From: Bacteroidota bacterium
Lineage (GTDB): Bacteria > Bacteroidota > Bacteroidia > Bacteroidales > Prolixibacteraceae
DNA: 51,130 nucleotides
Assembly: GCA_023251435.1 (NCBI GenBank)
Contig: JAHEYU010000042.1
Location: forward strand, 1 to 51,130
Reading direction: 5' to 3'
Shown here: piece by piece, positions 49,533-51,130 of the stretch
Position numbering within the stretch: position 1 is the first letter of the stretch
Layout: each line of letters starts with the position of its first letter
Made by a program: the position numbers and the translations under genes
The notes under the pieces: model-generated
Database searches by the model: none
Told to the model about the DNA's origin: nothing
The model's input: only the letters and a program-made list of their open reading frames with translations

Positions 49533-49619
49533 GCCATTTGAAATAAGGTTTAAAGAAAAGGCTGTCAATGTTATTTGGAAACGGGCTCACTCAAAAAGAT
49601 ATGTATAAAGAGTTGCCTT

Positions 49620-49638
49620 TGGAGGGGTTTGGGGAGGC
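49620..49638. repeat. G-rich dispersed repeat, copy 5
   Basis: GGAGGGG then TTTGGGGAGGCT, the right half of the repeat, lies just upstream of the marR operator. Confidence 0.6.
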
Positions 49639-49648
49639 TGTTTGTTTG

Positions 49649-49671
49649 TTAGAATATACTAACTATATTTG
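49649..49671 (+). promoter_or_regulatory. marR promoter with MarR operator
   Basis: The near-palindrome TTAGAATATACTAA (49649-49662) abuts a perfect -7 box TATATTTG (49664-49671), five bases before the marR ATG. A protein on the palindrome would block the polymerase, so autoregulation is likely. Confidence 0.7.
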
Positions 49672-49675
49672 CCAC

Positions 49676-50092
49676 ATGGAAAAACTGGTTGAAGCTATTT
49701 CGAAACTTTCGCGCGAGATTGGCCATAAGGAAGAAGCGGCCAAAGATCAATTCGATTTCAAGGAATTGACGCTTACACAAATGAATTATCTGGAGACCAT
49801 CAGTCAGTTGGGAAACCCCAATCTTACGGAACTTGCCATAGAGATGCAACTTACAAAACCTACTGTTAAAGTTGCTGTTGACAAGCTGATTGAGAAGGAT
49901 TTTATCTTTCGGGTTAAATCGGATGAAGACCGCCGGAGTGCCCATTTTCATTTAACTGTAAAAGGAAAGCTGATCAATCACACCCACGATTTTGCGCACA
50001 AGCAAATGGCTGAACTTATTCTTCAGAAATTAGATGCCACTGAGGTCGGACTACTCGAAATGTTACTCGAAAAAATATTTCACAAACAATAA
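49676..50092 (+). CDS. MarR-family transcriptional regulator
   Basis: A 138-residue winged-helix regulator. LTLTQMNYLETISQLGNPN, LTELAIEMQLTKPTVKVAVD (recognition helix) and the wing SDEDRRSAHFHLTVKGK are MarR-type. An N-terminal helix and a C-terminal dimerisation helix are present. The longer frame from 49568 starts upstream of the promoter and is rejected; ATG 49676 fits the family. Two copies of a TTAGAATATWCTAA palindrome, one in its own promoter and one before the next gene, mark its probable operators. It should control itself and the P-type ATPase, but the inducer is unknown. Confidence 0.9.
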   Translation: MEKLVEAISKLSREIGHKEEAAKDQFDFKELTLTQMNYLETISQLGNPNLTELAIEMQLTKPTVKVAVDKLIEKDFIFRVKSDEDRRSAHFHLTVKGKLINHTHDFAHKQMAELILQKLDATEVGLLEMLLEKIFHKQ

Positions 50093-50108
50093 AAATTTAC
50101 GCTTTTAG

Positions 50109-50122
50109 TTAGAATATTCTAA
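50109..50122 (+). promoter_or_regulatory. Second MarR operator, before the P-type ATPase
   Basis: TTAGAATATTCTAA is a perfect 14-base palindrome differing by one base from the site at 49649. It lies 10 bases before the ATPase ATG. Confidence 0.7.
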
Positions 50123-50132
50123 TCAAATTGAC

Positions 50133-51130
50133 ATGACCATCGATTTAAAATCAGAAAAATACAGAGGACTGAGCAACGATCAGGTTCAGCAGAAACAACT
50201 TCAGGAAGGACTGAACGAGTTACCTTCTTCAAAACCAAAGAATCTGTTTGCGATTGCATGGGGCGTGGTTAAAGAACCCATGTTTTTGCTGTTGGTTGCC
50301 TGCGGTGCGTTGTACCTTATTTTGGGCGATGTTCAGGAAGGATTGATGTTGCTGGGCTTCGTTTTTGTGATCATGGGAATCGAATTTTATCAGGAAAAGA
50401 AAACCGAAAAGGCGCTGGATGCCCTAAAAGACATGGCAAGTCCGCGTGCTTTGGTGATTCGGGAGGGCATTGAAAAGCGCATTGCAGGCCGCGATGTGGT
50501 GACCGACGATCTGGTGGTTTTGCAGGAGGGCGACCGTGTTCCGGCCGATGCCACGGTTTTGTATTCGGTGAACCTGATGGCCGACGAATCGCTGCTGACG
50601 GGCGAGTCGGTTCCGGTGCGCAAATCGGAGTGGAACGGGACAGACAAAAATACTCATCCCGGCGGCGATGATTTACCTTTTGTGTATTCGGGTTCGATGA
50701 TCGTTCAGGGAAACGGCATCGTAAAGGTTACCGCCATTGGTTCTAACACCGAAATCGGTAAAATTGGCAAAGCGCTTGATTCTGTAGTAGAAGAACCGAC
50801 CAAGCTGAAAACTGAAATGGCAACATTGGTTAAACGACTTGCCATTATTGGTATTTTATTGTGCGTACTGGTGATCGCTGTATATACACTTACCCGTGGC
50901 GATTTGCTGAAAGGTTTTCTGGCCGGAATCACTTTGGCGATGGCTATGTTGCCCGAAGAATTTCCGGTGGTGCTGACGGTTTTCATGGCTTTGGGTGCCT
51001 GGCGGATGTCGAAGAAAAACGTACTGACACGTAAACCTTCAGCCGTTGAAACACTGGGTTCTGCAACGGTTTTGTGCACCGATAAAACGGGAACGCTCAC
51101 GCAGAATAAAATGACGGTTACCCGCCTTTA
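50133..51130 (+). CDS. Cation-transporting P-type ATPase, N-terminal part (runs off the window)
   Basis: The first 332 residues of a P2-type (Ca2+-ATPase-like) cation pump. There is an N-terminal cation ATPase segment (YRGLSNDQVQQKQLQEGLNE), the first membrane pair (PMFLLLVACGALYLILG) and the actuator domain (LMADESLLTGESVPV). The next membrane pair contains AMAMLPEEFPVVLTVFMA, where many relatives have PEGLP. The phosphorylation motif CTDKTGTLTQNK has its Asp at residue 317. The frame is open to the end of the window. The start is the ATG at 50133. A MarR operator lies just upstream, so expression should follow the regulator at 49676. The ion is not decided by what is visible. Confidence 0.92.
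   Translation, partial: MTIDLKSEKYRGLSNDQVQQKQLQEGLNELPSSKPKNLFAIAWGVVKEPMFLLLVACGALYLILGDVQEGLMLLGFVFVIMGIEFYQEKKTEKALDALKDMASPRALVIREGIEKRIAGRDVVTDDLVVLQEGDRVPADATVLYSVNLMADESLLTGESVPVRKSEWNGTDKNTHPGGDDLPFVYSGSMIVQGNGIVKVTAIGSNTEIGKIGKALDSVVEEPTKLKTEMATLVKRLAIIGILLCVLVIAVYTLTRGDLLKGFLAGITLAMAMLPEEFPVVLTVFMALGAWRMSKKNVLTRKPSAVETLGSATVLCTDKTGTLTQNKMTVTRL

Noticed and set aside
49568-49675. N-terminal extension of the MarR protein
   Set aside because: It would read through the G-rich repeat, the operator and the promoter box.
1-51130. tRNA, rRNA or riboswitch genes
   Set aside because: I looked in the intergenic gaps and saw no cloverleaf, rRNA sequence or riboswitch core that I could support.

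Overview
The window looks like chromosome from an anaerobic or facultatively anaerobic member of the Bacteroidota. The evidence is a type IX secretion sorting tail on a cellulase, many TAnnTTTG-type -7 promoter boxes, a GH57/glucan phosphorylase pair, a membrane pyrophosphatase, and repeat families typical of that phylum. Two NAD-linked [FeFe] hydrogenases plus the maturase HydE point to fermentative H2 metabolism on plant polysaccharide. A Marinilabiliales/Prolixibacteraceae-type host is a guess from gene content only.

Layout. 1-8100: glycogen and energy genes (GH57 tail, glgP, an EamA transporter, K+-dependent hppA, a dihydroorotate dehydrogenase-like protein), mostly separated by good hairpin terminators. 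8229-16550: a defence island on the minus strand (SNF2 helicase, type III-like Mod, Res helicase-nuclease), with a broken small gene pair at its edge and palindromic repeats inside and beside it. 16753-21179: two GH9 endoglucanases, one with Ig, CBM6 and T9SS tail. 21318-36728: a hydrogenase regulation and catalysis region. It holds a PP2C phosphatase and a PAS protein (minus strand), then DRTGG, RsbW-like ATPase, a HydS-like putative sensory hydrogenase, DRTGG and PHP. A DUF4914-like P-loop protein, a Sua5 protein and an XRE-cupin regulator follow. Then come a second ATPase, an HndB-like ferredoxin, hydB, hydA, a four-helix S23 gene framed by inverted GTCATT/AATGAC arrays, and hydC. 36833-40600: an AT-rich accessory stretch (WG-repeat protein, MNT with a deleted HEPN partner, esterase, palindromic repeat). 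40884-44358: a second, simpler hydC-hydB-hydA operon. 44401-51130: ogt, a small protein, cutC, an envelope protein, a Gfo/Idh/MocA oxidoreductase, hydE, then a MarR regulator and the start of a cation P-type ATPase sharing a TTAGAATATWCTAA operator.

How it fits together. Cellulose is cut by the GH9 enzymes and glucose is stored or mobilised through GH57/GlgP. The reductant is discharged as H2 by two HydABC complexes of different architecture. The first HydB carries the extra Fe-S domains expected of electron-bifurcating enzymes; the second lacks them. The PP2C, ATPase, HydS-like, PAS, DRTGG and PHP genes look like a partner-switching or redox/H2-sensing module that could set hydrogenase expression. 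The PAS domain that clostridial HydS carries at its C-terminus appears here as a separate divergent gene. This module, with the DUF4914-like protein embedded in it, is the best candidate for an under-described system. The S23 gene inside its own inverted repeat arrays is the most striking element-like structure.
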